Positions 36,081 through 49,759 of a DNA stretch of 64,000 bases are shown here, in pieces. This DNA is from Paraspadella gotoi (Eukaryota > Chaetognatha). Within the stretch, counting starts at the first letter, position 1. Every line of letters starts with the position of its first letter. The notes under the pieces were generated by a model. It was not told the origin of the DNA and ran no database searches. It saw nothing but the letters and a program-made list of their open reading frames with translations. The translations under genes were made by a program, and so were the position numbers. The stretch is taken from the NCBI GenBank assembly GCA_051294375.1, contig CM119264.1, positions 12,340,263-12,404,262 of the forward strand. Direction: 5' to 3'.

Positions 36081-39000
36081 GAGAGCACTTAAGAAAGACA
36101 AGACTAAGCAGAGAGAGAGAAGACTATGACCGAGACGACGAGAGAGACCGTAGCAGAGAGAGAGAGACGATGAGAGCAATGAGAAACAGACGCAGAGAGC
36201 AACGAAACGCAGAGAGTAGTAGCACGATGTAGAGATTGCAGATGAGAGACTGTAGGAAACAGAGGGAGATAAGAAGATAGCAGATGGGCACTAGTACCAA
36301 TGCCGTCGATTCTCGTGTCTTTCCCTCGACGGGCTGTTCGTCAAACGCCCATGCACTTTTTTCTTTTCTTTTTCCCTGGTCTATTACTTATTCTCTGTAT
36401 GGATTTTTCTCCTTTTCTTTTCTTTTTTTTTTTCCTTTCTTTCTCTCTTCTTTTCTCTCTCTTATTATTATTCTCTCTTTCTCTATTTTTTCTCTCTTTA
36501 TATCTCCTTTCGAAATGCTTTCTCTTCTATTTTTTTACTATAAAGTTCGATTTCTTCTCCTATTGGGATTCTTCTCCTTTTTCATTCAAACTTTTTTCTC
36601 ATAAGATGTTTCTTTTGAGTCCATCGTTCTCTCTCTTTCATACTTCTTCTCCTTTGTAATCAAGCACTATAACTTAATTCCCATCCACTCATTTAATAAA
36701 TACGCCCTCTATCCTTTTGCCCTGACTTTTGCACCAGGCCTTTGGTGGTTCATCAGGCTTCACTTCTTGAAGTATTTCATTTATCACTTTCTTTATTCCC
36801 ACTAATTAAATCAAATAATTCTGACACAGCTCTGGTTAACTTCATAAAATTAAAAAAGACATTCATTACGTCTTTGAGGTTCGTAATCTGAAGAAAAATT
36901 AGAAAATACCCACTACCCCCTCACCTCTCTCTCTCTCTCTCTCACCTCTCCGTTTACCAGTCTTCCACGTTTCCACCATGTCCAGTCTCCAGTCGTCCAC
37001 CTGCATATCTTTCTATCTTTTCCACTCTCATCCACTCTTTCTTTCTCTTCTCTCGCGCAATCACCACTCTCTCTCATCCTTCTTCATTCCCCTTTTCTAT
37101 AACTCTTCACACGTTATCTTCATTCTCATCAAACTCCACCTCGCCCATCTCGCCGGGATCTCCATCCCCACCTCTGGTTTTCCCTCGTAAATCGGCAATC
37201 AACCGTCGACTCTTTGAGAGACGAAATCCCTTTTCCTCTCTCTCTCTTCTCTTCTCTTCTCTCTCTCTCTCCTACTCTCTCTCTCTCTTCTCTCTCTCTC
37301 TTTCCGTCACTCCCTCTTCCCTCTCTCTCTCTCTCCCCTTCTCCTCTCTCTCCTCGCCCCCTACTCACTTCTCTCTTTTCTTCTCTCTTCTCGCTCATTT
37401 TCCCTCCCGCGCAGCGAACAAGTCAGTCCAAATCGTCAGCGTGCTTCCACCTCCGAGGGTTGCCAACGCACGCATCAGTCTAACATTCGTTTGTATGTTG
37501 TTATTGCTTTTTATTTTTTTAATTTATTCTGCTATGTTTTTTTAAAATATCACTTGTTCTGGCGCAACACTTGGGAATTCAGAGTTTCTGTTCTGTGGTT
37601 ATGTCCTTCCTTCTCTGTCCGATCGATACTCCGGCTTCGTCTATACCATGTATTTCAACTTTGCGAGGTATCTATTAATATAAAAACACACTAGAGATAG
37701 AAGAGTGTTCACCGGCCACGCCCTTCATTATGGCCGGGTCGTGTAGGACGGGCCAGGCAGCAGAGCCGGTGCAGGGGCGACCACCGCGCGAGCACGCACT
37801 CTCACATCTTAGAATCGATGGCCTGCTTCAACCGAGTTCCGAGTCCACCGACTGACCACCGCATACCACCACTGCCAGAGTGTCGAAAGAAGATAAAAAC
37901 TTAACCTACTAGCTGCGTCTTTGATTCTGAAATGCCAAGCACGAGAGCATGAAACACAGTTCGGGTGGGCCTGTCTGAGCTTCGTTTTGTTTCAGTTTTC
38001 TGTTGTTTTTTTTTTTTGCAACGTAGTCCGATGCAACGTGTCTGCTTTCCAGATTGGAAGACAATTTGGTGAAAAAAATTGTTTTTTTTCTCCTCTGCAA
38101 AGGCCATAAAGAGAACTAGAGTACGTCTATTGACGCGGTTCGAGGGAGGGTGCTCAATATTGGCAGAAAAGAGTAACGCCGTCAGATATTTGTAGCAGGA
38201 AATATGCATGCAAAACACGAAGACGCTCGATACAAGAAGTAGCCGAAAATTTCTCTTATTCCTCGCTCCTGAGGATACAATCAAAATCTACATCTCGACA
38301 AGTTTTGTTGGACGTATACAGATAATCGAGCCTACACAGGGTACAGGACAGTAAGGGAGAATGGGAGACGAGAGAGAGATGAGAGATCGAGAGAGTACGC
38401 ACGAGAGAGTAGACGAGATGGAGACGAAGAGAGTATGACATATAAATCAGAGACAGAGAGTATCGAAGGGGAAAGATAGCATGCAGATGAAGCACTTAGT
38501 ATCGCACGGCACGACTACACAGAGGACAGTACGAGGAAAATGTTCTCCTGGAGAGTGACACGGGGACGGTACTAGTGAATTATACTGGTGATCCGTTCTC
38601 CGGTCTTTTGTGCACGTAGAACGACGCGATTGTGCTTATGAATATCAGGGTGTGCGCTCGGTGGGAAAAAAATCTGGAGAAAAGTCGACTGTTAATGTCT
38701 GATATATATAAAGTGCAAGAGTAACGGTCTCACGAAAGAACAATTCTCAGGAGGAACCATGGAGTCGAGCACGGCGCGATTCTCCACTTTGACTACTTAT
38801 ATGAAGTGATCTGTGTCAACCATCGTAATTTTTTTTATATTATATTCTCAATCAAGTTTTCTTCCTTACTATTACTGCTTTCTATTAACATTTTTTGCTT
38901 ATTCTTTCCGATCATTCCATACTCTCTAGGGACAGTCGCTGGCTCCGAGTCCATTGCATTCTCAGATCAAGCATCTAAGCCCACGAACATCTACACTACG

Positions 39001-40554
39001 TCCTCCCTAGATAAAGAAAATTGTCTCTCTCTCTCCTCCCTTTCTTCGTTCCAGACTAGGATCAAAATCAATATGTTCTTCGATCACTCTCTGTTTAGTG
39101 GATGAACCCGTCCCACAATACACTTCCTGACGTTCGGTTCTCCGTCGGCCCTTCCTCTACCGTCCGTGCCGCCTTTCCGGCCAAATGCGCTCTCTCCGTG
39201 CCCAACCAGGGCCCTACGCTCTCGCGGTGTGCAGCAGGGTTGGTGGGGCGGGTTCAACGCTTTTGAAGCATCTCGCACTATGGAGTCATCAACAGGGAAC
39301 GGAGGATACAGCGATACCTCTCTCGATGTGGATGAAGAAGGTTTTGGGTCTGGCCGGTGACGAAGGTTATTTCAAGTCTTTACCTCCCAATACATATTTT
39401 TAAAAAAACATTATGAAAATTTTTACGGCTTAGCTTACCGTTACTAAATGGTAAGCTAAAGATCGCGCAAAGAAGACTAAACAGAGGTTCTTTTTTTACT
39501 TGATCAGTTATTTGTTTTTTTTTCTGTTTTCGGTTGTGAAATTTATTTAGAACAAAATTATTTATGAAAGACATGTTCGACTTTGTCATTAAGTTTTATA
39601 AGATATTCTTTAAAAAAACAAAGAGGCGGCGCCACAGTAGTCCGCTTAATTTGATTTTTAACAAATGACAAATAAAACTATAGCAATTACAAGCGTTTTT
39701 AAACTCAAGTGAGACAGACCGGATGGAAGACATAAGCGAACGATGAAACGACGCGACCCGACCGACCGAAAAGTGACTTAAAGTGTTTGCTCCGCGATAT
39801 TAACAAAAAATTAAATTATAAAAAAAAAAATTGTGAGGTTTGGGAAGCCAAAAGTCAGTTTCGTGAGAAGTACGAGGTAGGAATTTTTCGGCTGGATGAG
39901 GAAGATCCTGCTAAAGGGCAAAGGGTTTGACTGGTTGGCGCAGGAATACAAGATAGGCGCCGACTGGGAAAGGGTTAGGGATTGACAGGAGCTGCCCGTC
40001 TGGGTGAGGACAGGAAGCGTGGGCAGGGGATTCACCGGTTAGGCGAGAAACGAAGGGGAAGGGGGAACTCGCGGAGATGGGAGCGCGGTCAAACGTCAAA
40101 TCGCTGATGGTCAGAGCGAGGCGGGCGCAATTAGTCGGGTCGCCTGAGGGTGCGTGGCCGGGAACCGGGCGCTTGATTAAGAATGATACAAAAGTGTCCG
40201 GGATGCAGCGGGGAAGGTGGGGAATTATGGGTGAGGGGTGGAAGGCGGGAACGGGCTGTCGAGAAAAGAGGGATTTTTTTAGGGTTATTTAAATATTGTA
40301 GGGAAAGATATCGCCAACGCGGGTGACGGATGAAAGGGGTATGTAAATAGGTAGACTAATATGATAGTATGCTCATAAGCGAACAAATAAAAAAACAACA
40401 CAAAAGAAAGGATCAGAGAAAGAAACAAGAAAGAAAGCAAGCTGGAAAGTAAGAGAAAAAGAAGAGGAAAGGAAAAAGAAAGAAAGAGAGAAAATGACAG
40501 ACTGAAAGAGATGGAAAGGCAAATATTGAAGTAAAGGCACTAAAGGCGAGAGAG

Positions 40555-40629
<75 letters not shown>

Positions 40630-40890
40630 GGCAGATCCGTCGCGTAATCAGCCGAGCGAAGGGAAAGGACATGAACGGTTATTGGAACCAGAGTTTGTTT
40701 TAAGAAGTGAGTTGAAAGTTGATTCCCTTTTTATGGCCGCGGGAGAAAGTGGAAACGGGAAGAGGAAGAGGTTCTAAAAAAAAAGAGCGGGGAAAAGACA
40801 GCGAGGAAGGGGAGGAAAGAGATTTCGCTGAAGTTGGAGTCAACGTAAGGTTTTTGTTAGTTAGTTGTTAGTCCATACAGTTTTTACGAA
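36081..40890 (+). repeat. Noisy second copy of 24170-27965
   Basis: Collinear with the cleaner copy but longer by roughly a quarter, mostly through scattered one- to three-base insertions in non-repetitive sequence. Some repeat tracts, such as 38340-38480, look scrambled. It starts directly after a 100-N gap. This is the error profile expected of uncorrected long reads, so open frames here are not reliable. Confidence 0.8.
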
Positions 40891-41158
40891 TAGGTAATTA
40901 TTAGGTTTTGAGTCGGTTCGAAGTAGCTTGAGATTGAGCTTTGGCGAAATTTTATTCGGCAGAGCGTTAATAGTAAAATAGTATAAACGGAAAATTAAGA
41001 TTTATAACTAAACCTCAGGAATGGAATTACGCAAAAACCAAGACGGGGTCGAAAATGTGCAGGTATAAACTTTGTTTATAATCTCTCTTTTCGTTGCGTT
41101 TATTAATTAGGAAAACATTTTTAATGTGAGAACAATCGATTTAATGACAAATACAGTC

Positions 41159-41194
41159 GGACATGTTTTGACCTTGCTGGACGAGTCTTCATTT
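41159..41194 (-). ncRNA. Decayed hammerhead-like motif
   Basis: Minus strand reads AATGAAGACTC, a ten-base middle, GGTCAAAACATGTCC. The CTGATGA box is reduced to AAATGA and G12 is A. Confidence 0.35.
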
Positions 41195-41229
41195 CAAATT
41201 TCATTCAGATTTTAAAAAAAAAATAAGTT

Positions 41230-41458
41230 CAAATGGTGGAGTGGTTTACAGGGGTAGCGAGCTGTAGTAAAATTTTCTGCTGTCCACCTTACTATGGCTT
41301 CAATGTGTAGTGGTTACAGCTGGTAGCGAGGCTGTACATGAAATTTTCTGCTGTCCACCTTACTATGGGCTTCAATGTGTAGTGGTTATCAGCTGGGTAG
41401 CTGAGGCTGTATGAATTTCTGAAATTTTATGCTGTCCACCTTACTATGGCTTCAATGT
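41230..41458 (+). repeat. Three tandem copies of a 70-80 bp unit
   Basis: Each unit holds GTAGTGGTTACAGCTGGTAG-like sequence and CTGCTGTCCACCTTACTATG. Spacing between the CTGTCCACC blocks is 70 and 81 bases. The TAGTGGTTA word recalls a pol III A box, but no B box is seen. Confidence 0.7.
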
Positions 41459-41779
41459 GAGGCGATGACGGGTGAGATAAAGCGGAATTCGATGATTATT
41501 TATTGAATTGTTTATTTAAGCTTTAAGTTAAGGGCTGACACCTATGAAGAGGTTTTAATTTTACTATCTTCTACCAAACAAAAAACGAATTTTACGAAAA
41601 TCAGTTATCACTCTGTACGCATTATTTCTACACATTCTGTCCTGAGATGTTTAGTAAGTATATGTAGCGAGAGGATTATCGGGCTAACATTTTGTCAAAT
41701 TCATGGAAAAGATAAAGTTAGAGTTTTTTAAATCTTTTCTCGTTGGTTTAACATCACGTTCCGTATGAAAACGAAGAGG

Positions 41780-41833
<54 letters not shown>

Positions 41834-42189
41834 CTATAAGGGAGAATCTCGTTTTTCACCGTTTGTATTTTATGAGGCACAAGGTTTGCGAAGAGCGGGG
41901 ATAAAGAAGTGACAGATATAAATAAAAAATAGAAAGAGAAAAAGAAATAAAAAAAAAGCATTAAGATTGGAATAAGAAAAAGTCTGACGAAGACGAGAAG
42001 GAAAGGAAGGAAGGAGAAAGAACTGAGTCTCAGAATAAACGATAAACAGGAGAAGTCATAAACAATGTGAAAAAAAAGAAGATGAAAAAAAAAATTTTGC
42101 CGACGAAACGGTGGAGACACATTTATATGGAAAATAAAAACATAAAAAACAGGAAAGACAAAAAGCAGAACGGAAAACGTAAATAAAGG

Positions 42190-42259
<70 letters not shown>

Positions 42260-42942
42260 AGAGAACGCGGGATAGAGCAGAAGTAAGCGACCGTGTCGCG
42301 GTATGATAGCAAAACAAAAAATAAAAGAAAAACAAAATTTTCTCCTACAATTTTTTTTTTAAGAAGGTTGAAGAAAATTGAATTGGAAGTCCCCCCCCTT
42401 CTCGTCGTCGTTTTCCTTGGATGGAGGGAGTGATCTTGGGAGGAAAAAGGAAAAGAAGAGAAATATAAAAATAAAAAAAAAAAGAGGAAAACGGGCACAT
42501 GTGATTCGTAGTGAAAATGGAAATAAAGATAGCGGGCTGAGAGAAAAAAAAAAGGAGGGATGGCGCTTCTTAAATAGTGAGAATGAAGGAAAAGAGAGAG
42601 TGATGAAGAAAAATGGAGAAGTGGAGGAAAGAACAGGAGAAAAAGAAAGAGCGTGTTTCCCCTGGCGAGAAAAGGTTCAACCTTTAGAGATTTCACGAGG
42701 AAAAACTGAATTTTTAAAAATTAACAAAAGAAAAAAAAAGGAATTGAAATCGAATTGAAAATTTTGAAATGTGGCCCGAAAAATAAGAAAGAAAAAAAAT
42801 CAATTCATGGAGCAAAAAATATTTTTTTTGGGCGAAAGAAATGTCTGCGGTTTTCATCGTTCGGCGGTTCTAAAAGTATTAATAAGTCCATCAGATGTTC
42901 TGGAGAGGAGAGAGAGAGAGAGAGAGAGGAGAGCCAGGAGAA

Positions 42943-42973
<31 letters not shown>

Positions 42974-43347
42974 GAGAGAGAGAGTTTGAACAACATACAA
43001 TGAGTTTCTCACCTAACATCAAGAGCATCAACAGCAACCAAAAGTCCTAACTGCAAAGGAGCGCGTGACCAAACCATTAGCGATATAACAGCAAAAAAAA
43101 TCTCAAATAGGAGGAGTCAGGGAGTCCTGCCCGTAGCTGCCACGCATCTAAACACCCTCGCTCACAAAAAGAAAAAAAGAATAAACCCTTTGCCTGAAAC
43201 AAACTCAGTTTTTTTTATAACGTCTCCGAAATCTTTTGTTTGGCTCGAATTGTTATTTGAAAAAAGGAAACGCGATGGCAACGCTGGCAGCGTATCTTTA
43301 CAACTCTCATTGAATTGACATTGATCATTAAAAGGTGAAGCGATAAT
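41459..43347. other. No supported gene; purine/pyrimidine microsatellites
   Basis: GA tracts at 41781-41827, 42190-42255 and 42905-42985. Long minus-strand Ser/Leu/Phe-rich frames and + strand Lys/Glu/Arg-rich frames follow strand composition, not coding. Confidence 0.6.
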
Positions 43348-43388
43348 CAACTGTCTTTCTCTCTCTCCCTCTCTCTCCTCTCTCTCTC

Positions 43389-43438
<50 letters not shown>

Positions 43439-43549
43439 CCTATCTCCCTGGTTCTCTCTCTACCTCTCTCCCTTTCTCTCTTCACCCGCTTATTCCATAT
43501 AAGCGTGGCTCCTCTTAATGGAATCACGGAACTTAATTCAACGCGCGGG

Positions 43550-43715
43550 ATTTTTTTTATCTTCTCCTTTTTTTTTTTTCTTTTCGGGTTTTTTTTTTTT
43601 TTTTTTCTTTTTTTTTTTTTTTCTTTTTTTTTCTTTTTTTTTTTGTTTTTTTTTTTTTTTTTTTTTTTCGCTTTTTTCTATTTTTTTTTTTGTTTTTTTT
43701 TTTTCTTCTCTCCTG
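43550..43715. repeat. Poly(T) block
   Basis: About 165 bases that are almost all T with scattered C/G. The matching part of the second copy (45371-45412) is a short CT tract, so the length here is doubtful. Confidence 0.8.
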
Positions 43716-43802
43716 CATCCCGCCTCTTCTCGTCGTCCTCCACAAACGTAGATTAACTCCGTATCACGACGCGACGGCAAAATGGTGAGAGAAGAAGAGG
43801 GG

Positions 43803-43882
<80 letters not shown>

Positions 43883-43966
43883 GGCGAGAAAGTCAGGGAG
43901 ACAGCGAGACAGAGAGGAGAAGGGGAAAGACCGCCGATTCATCCTTATCTCTAGGATTAGCACAGG

Positions 43967-44168
43967 NNNNNNNNNNNNNNNNNNNNNNNNNNNNNNNNNN
44001 NNNNNNNNNNNNNNNNNNNNNNNNNNNNNNNNNNNNNNNNNNNNNNNNNNNNNNNNNNNNNNNNNNNNNNNNNNNNNNNNNNNNNNNNNNNNNNNNNNNN
44101 NNNNNNNNNNNNNNNNNNNNNNNNNNNNNNNNNNNNNNNNNNNNNNNNNNNNNNNNNNNNNNNNNNNN
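43967..44168. other. Assembly gap, 202 N, with duplicated flanks
   Basis: CGATTCATCCTTATCTCTAG and the following bases occur on both sides of the gap (from 43934 and 44169). The gap probably encloses an unresolved overlap. Confidence 0.95.
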
Positions 44169-44331
44169 CGATTCATCCTTATCTCTAGGATTAGCACAGA
44201 TTTATCGAAATGAAAATTTCACCTAATTTGAACGGAATTAAAATTTTGCTGAATAAATAAAAGATTGTGGACTCTGAAACTTGTTGCGTCCACACGATGA
44301 TTATTTATTATTTATTTTTATAATTTCAAAA

Positions 44332-44370
44332 GTTGATGAAGACTCGAAATCCAAGAGTCGAAATATGTCC
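44332..44370 (+). ncRNA. Hammerhead-ribozyme-like motif, best preserved 3' half
   Basis: Reads TTGATGA, stem II GACTC/GAGTC with loop GAAATCCAA, GAAA, TATGTC^C. GAAA with G12 is intact, and stem I can pair AAG with CTT. The first C of the CTGATGA box is T. The noisy duplicate at 45701-45741 reads GAAACATGTCC. A rescue of the C3 change by a G8 change is not seen. Confidence 0.5.
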
Positions 44371-45165
44371 TTGTTGTTTCCACGAAAACTGTCGTCTCTC
44401 TTAAGATTATTATTGTATGAATCCGCGTATCTGAAAGGGTATCAGCAAAGTTTGACTTATAAACTTAACGCCCGTTTGATAAAGTAATAAATTTATCTCA
44501 TCTTCCCTTTTTCCCTATTTTTTATCCTCCCTAGGGGGAGCCAAGGTTTTTTTCTCGGTTCGTTTGAGGTTTGAGTCCGGGGAAAACCGAGGAAGATTCT
44601 AAGGCCGGGCGGGCAAATCGGGAAGGGCTGGGCGGGAAAGCGAAAGAAGAAGAAAATCTGACGGGCAGAACGATCGGGCAAAATCCGGCCTTTAAATCTC
44701 GATCCAGAATCGATGGGAAGTTTTTCGCCATACGGAGAAAAAAGTGAGGGTGGAAAGAAATCGGGTTGGCAATGATGAGACTTTATACATTGCGCCCCAA
44801 TCCACCCAGCCCTTCTCCCTACCCCAACTCCTCCAAAATGATAAAAACGGGGGTAAAAAAAAATAGATCAAAAGAAAATCATGGAATGAAATGAAGGAGG
44901 ACGAAAAAATTGGCCCTACCCAAGGTGAGGGCAAGGTAAGGAAAGGAAAGAAAAAGTCGGTAGGAGGCGGAAGAGGAGAAAAGGGCGAAAGAGGAACCGG
45001 AAATGACGAAAGGGCGAAGGGGACCGGGAAATGGGAGGAGCCGGTAGATGGAAGGGGTCGCGGGGAGGAGGAGAAATCGACGGCCCGAGAAAAAAGGGGC
45101 GGGCAACAGAGAAACCTACCACGATTTTTCTTTTTTAGAACCAAAACTCAATTTCCTTTTTTTTT

Positions 45166-45190
45166 NNNNNNNNNNNNNNNNNNNNNNNNN
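45166..45190. other. Assembly gap, 25 N
   Basis: Exactly 25 N, the same size as the gaps at 46821 and 52819, which suggests a software placeholder. Confidence 1.
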
Positions 45191-45213
45191 AAATCAACTG
45201 ATCTTCTCTCTCT

Positions 45214-45264
<51 letters not shown>

Positions 45265-46680
45265 CCTATCTCCCTGGTTCTCTCTCTACCTCTCTCCCTT
45301 TCTCTCTTCACCCGCTTATCCATATAAAGCCGTGCGCTCCTCTTTAATGGAATCCACGGAACTTAATTCAACGCGCTGGGATTTTTTTCTCTCTCTCTCT
45401 CCTCCACAACGAGAATTAAACTCCGTTAATCACGACGACGCGCAAATGGTGAGTAGAGAGAGAGAGAGAGATGATGACTGAGAGAGATGAGAGGAGAAAG
45501 AGAGAGAGACGGCAGAAAGTCAGGGAGCGACAGCGAGACAGAGAGGATGAGGGAAAGGGACGCCGATTCATCCTTATCTCTAGGTATTAGCATCAATTTT
45601 ATTCGAAATGAAAAATTCACCTTAAATTTTGAACGGAGTTAAAATTTTTGCTAATAATTAAAAGATGATTATTTATTATTTATTTTTATAATTTCAAAAG
45701 TTGATGAAAGCACTTCGAAATCCAGAGTTCGAAACATGTCCTTGTTTGTTTTCCACGAAAACTTCGTCTCTCTTAAGATCAATTATTGTATGAAATTCCG
45801 GCCTATCTGAAAGGGTATCAGCAAAGTTTGAACTTATAAACTTAACGAGATATATAAAGATAAAGTAATAAAATTTTCTCCTCATCTTTCCCTTTCTTCC
45901 CTTATTTTTTATCCTCCCTAGGGGTGAGCCAAGCGTTTTGTCATCGGTTTCGTTTGAGTGTTTGAGTCCGGGGAAAAACGAGGGAAGATTCTAATAGCCG
46001 GGCGGGCAAATCGCGGAAAGGCTGGGCAGGGGGGAAAGCGAAAGAAGCAAGAAAATCTTGACTGGGCCAAAGCGATCGGGCAAAATCCGCTTAAATCTCG
46101 ATCCAGAATCTGATGGAAGTTTTTTCGACCATTACGGAAAAAAATGTGAGGGTGGAAAGAAATCGATATGTTGGCAATGATTGAGTACTTATACATTGCG
46201 CCCCAATCCACCCAGCCTTTCTTCCCTACCCCAACTCCCTCAAAATGAAAAAAAGGGGTAAAAAAAAATAGATCAAAAGAAATCATGTGGAATGAAATGA
46301 GACCGAAGGACGAAACAAAAATTGGCCCTACGCCAAGGGTGCTAGGGCAAGGTAAGAGAAAGCAGAAAGAAAAAGTCGTAGGCAGGCGGAAGAGGAGAAA
46401 AGGCGAAAGAGGAACCGGAAATGACTGAAAGGGCGAATGGGACCGGGGAAATGGGAGGAGCCGGTAGCATGCTGAATGGCGCGCGCGGGTGAGGAGGAGA
46501 AATCGACGAAAAAGGGCGGGCAACAGAGAACCTACCACGATTTTTCTTTTTTAGAACCAAAACTCAAATTTCCTTTTTATTTTTTTGGTTTCCAAATTCG
46601 GCGTGAGACTTAAAAGGGGAAAAGGTATTAGAAAAGAGCCAAATTATGGAGAGAGAGAGAAGAGAAGAGAGGAGAGAGAT

Positions 46681-46720
<40 letters not shown>

Positions 46721-46820
46721 AGTGCCTGACCCTCGAAAAGCCAGATGGCAAAGAAACAATTTTTTTCCCTAGTGACGAATTGCGGAGTAAGTGGTTTTAA
46801 GTAGGTTTTTCTGAATGACT

Positions 46821-46845
46821 NNNNNNNNNNNNNNNNNNNNNNNNN
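46821..46845. other. Assembly gap, 25 N
   Basis: Placeholder-sized gap. Confidence 1.
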
Positions 46846-46984
46846 AATAGAAATAGGAGGCACTGCGAAGACGGCCAAAGTCGAATGGTCAGGAAAAAGT
46901 AAGTACGGTCAATTTTCTCTTCACACGAAATCCGCCCGCTGATTACCGCCTCTTCTTCTTCTCTCTCTCTCTTCTCTCTCTCTC

Positions 46985-47019
<35 letters not shown>

Positions 47020-49126
47020 GCCATTCAGCGTATTGTATACTTAAAGTCTAACAAGATTCAGTCTGATCCTCTATATAATCAGGGTATTTTCTTCGAAAAT
47101 GAAAATCCGAAAGGAGTTTCTCCCACCATGCCGTGATACTTCTCTTTGTAATTATATTCTTTTCATTTCATATTTTCCTCTCCTCTTCCCTCTTCTCGTG
47201 ACTCCCGTCCTTTTCAAAAGCACTTTTTTTTCTCTTCCATCTGCCCAGACGAGTCTGTGATATCTTTTTCGTCATATCTCACATTTCCTCCATATTTTTA
47301 CGAAACGGAAAAGCGTATTGTGCTCGTCCGCAAGTTCACAGAAAACCTGGCGTCTGTATGCCTAAATTGCTTATTGCTTAATATCTCATTTATGCTTCTC
47401 AGGAATATTCAAGCTCAAAAATATTTAACGGAAAATGACGTTCTCACGAAACACGTAGCTTTCTAGCTCTAGAGTTGTCTTTTTATAAAATTACATTTAG
47501 AATAAAAACAATTTAATTAAAAATCATTTTCCCCCCAACCCGATTTTCGATCTCTCGTTGTCAATGATGAACGTTGGCTGCTTCAACACTGGTTCTTGCC
47601 AAGAAAATGGTTCATTGATTGATTAATTGAAGTGAAAAATATTATTTTTATTTTTATATTTTATTGTAATGAAAGATGAAAATAGAAAATAGATAGAGAG
47701 AGAGAGAGAGAGGGAGAGAGAAAGAAAGGGTAGAGGGAGAGAGAGAGAGGAGGGAGAGAGAGCCGTTCCAGGGGGCAGGAAAATCCATCCCCCTGGGGGT
47801 AGCCCTAGGGGGCAAGGTTTTTCTAGCCCCTGGGGGATTCCCCCTGGAGTGGCCCCTTGGGTTTCCAAAAAAGAGGCTACAGGGGGCCGCCCCTAGGCGG
47901 TAAGGATTTGCATGCCCCTCGGGGCCGCCCCTGGAGCCACCCCGCGGGGCCGCCCCCAGCACCGCCCCCGGGGGAAGCGATTCTGAAGGATGACATACTT
48001 GAGAAAATGCCACAAAAGCCACCGATGACCTTTGGCTCACCTCAATCGAGCAGCCATCAACTTTTATACGGCGCCTGACGATCGTCATTCTGCTCATACG
48101 GATGCCCTTATCATGGAAGAAAAGTCGACAACCGCAACCCACCTTTTCCGAGTGGGTATAACAGTTTTTCGAGTTCGGCAAGCGAGCAGCGGCTTTCAGC
48201 CAACCGGTCTCACTCCAAAACTTTCCCTCTCCTACCATCCATAATCCCTGTCTTCATTTTCGACAATTTAACGATCACGCAAACTCAAAAATTTAAGGAG
48301 ATGGAGGCTTAACTTGATATTGCTACGATTATTGCCCGCCTTTGATACTAAACGAGTGCTCCTATGTAACCTTAACATGCGAAAGAAAGAAAGAAAAAGA
48401 GCGAGACGGAGAGATAGAGACAGAGACAATTCTCTATTTGGCTAGACCATGAAGTCGAGAAAGGTTTAGGACGATGATATCGTAGTTAGATGTAGTAAAA
48501 TCGTTTACGGGACGAAAAAAGATGTTGTTGTGACTTGTGAGCAACAGTCGGTTAAAGGACGAGAAAACGAATCGGGGAAAGAGAGAAAAAAGTGAAAAAA
48601 GGTGGAGTCGAGTCGAGTGGAGTCGAATTCGAAAAGTCCGACCCAAAATGACTTCGAAAAATGAAAATGTTTTTCGGGAAAAAAAATAAATTTAAGAAAA
48701 TTTAGGAAAAAAAATGTAATAATTAATAGAATCGCCTTTGAGGTAACTTACAGTTGTAAAACATCCACTATTAATTATTTTAAAATAATCCTTTTTTTAG
48801 CAAAAACTTTAGTAAAAAAAAACCTTTTGCATGTCACTTGCTTCCCTCTTCATAGTCGTTGGTCGTTGTCCCTCTTTTACTTTTTACCTTGACCTGTTCA
48901 TTGTGAAAAAGAAATCTTATTTCTATCCATTATCGGTTAAAGTTTATTGATCTCTTTCCTTTTCGCCACGTTCCTATTTAAAAGAAAAGTTAGGAAACTT
49001 GCCACTTATGAAAGTGCAATTTAAGACTGTGACTTACGACGTTATCGAAATCTCATTTCAACTTCAGCTTACATCATCTTTTTCAGAGTTTCCTCGTACT
49101 GTCCTTGTATTTAATGAACGATACTC

Positions 49127-49129
<3 letters not shown>
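46846..49129. other. No supported gene
   Basis: CT tract at 46962-47019, a GC palindrome cluster (listed separately) at 47764-47976, and (GA)-rich sequence near 47690-47760. Short open frames at 47257-47466 and 48032-48244 are not recognised. Confidence 0.45.
47764..47976. repeat. Cluster of GC-rich palindromes (CCCC..GGGG)
   Basis: About 210 bases built from C4-5/G4-5 blocks: CCCCCTGGGGG, GCCCTAGGGGGC, CCCCTGGGGG, CCCCTCGGGG, CCCCGCGGGG and CCCCCGGGGG, separated by 10-40 bases, some with a GCAAGG or AAATCC.TCC spacer. Strong hairpin potential, and sharply GC-rich against the surroundings. Perhaps a decayed minisatellite or repeat hairpin family; no coding evidence. Confidence 0.7.

Positions 49130-49216
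<87 letters not shown>
49130..49216. repeat. (GA)n microsatellite
   Basis: About 43 uninterrupted GA units. Confidence 0.95.

Positions 49217-49759
<543 letters not shown>

Larger units (their letters stand above)
43348..46565 (+). repeat. Duplicate pair 43348-45165 and 45191-46565 split by a 25-N gap
   Basis: After the 25-N gap at 45166 the sequence restarts with AATCAACTG, matching 43348, and runs collinearly to AAAACTCAAATTTCC, where the first copy meets the gap. The second copy carries scattered one-base insertions and lacks the long poly(T) block. This looks like two overlapping contig ends that were not merged. Confidence 0.8.

Noticed and set aside
41728-42696. 322-codon minus-strand open frame
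   Set aside because: Made of Ser/Leu/Phe runs that follow CT microsatellites and purine-rich complement; no domain.
43782-44213. Open frame spanning the 202-N gap
   Set aside because: Exists only because N codons are not stops; the flanks are a GA repeat and duplicated contig ends.
47654-48238. 194-codon minus-strand open frame across the GC palindromes
   Set aside because: Arises from Gly/Pro/Arg codons in a hairpin repeat; no conserved pattern or splice signals.
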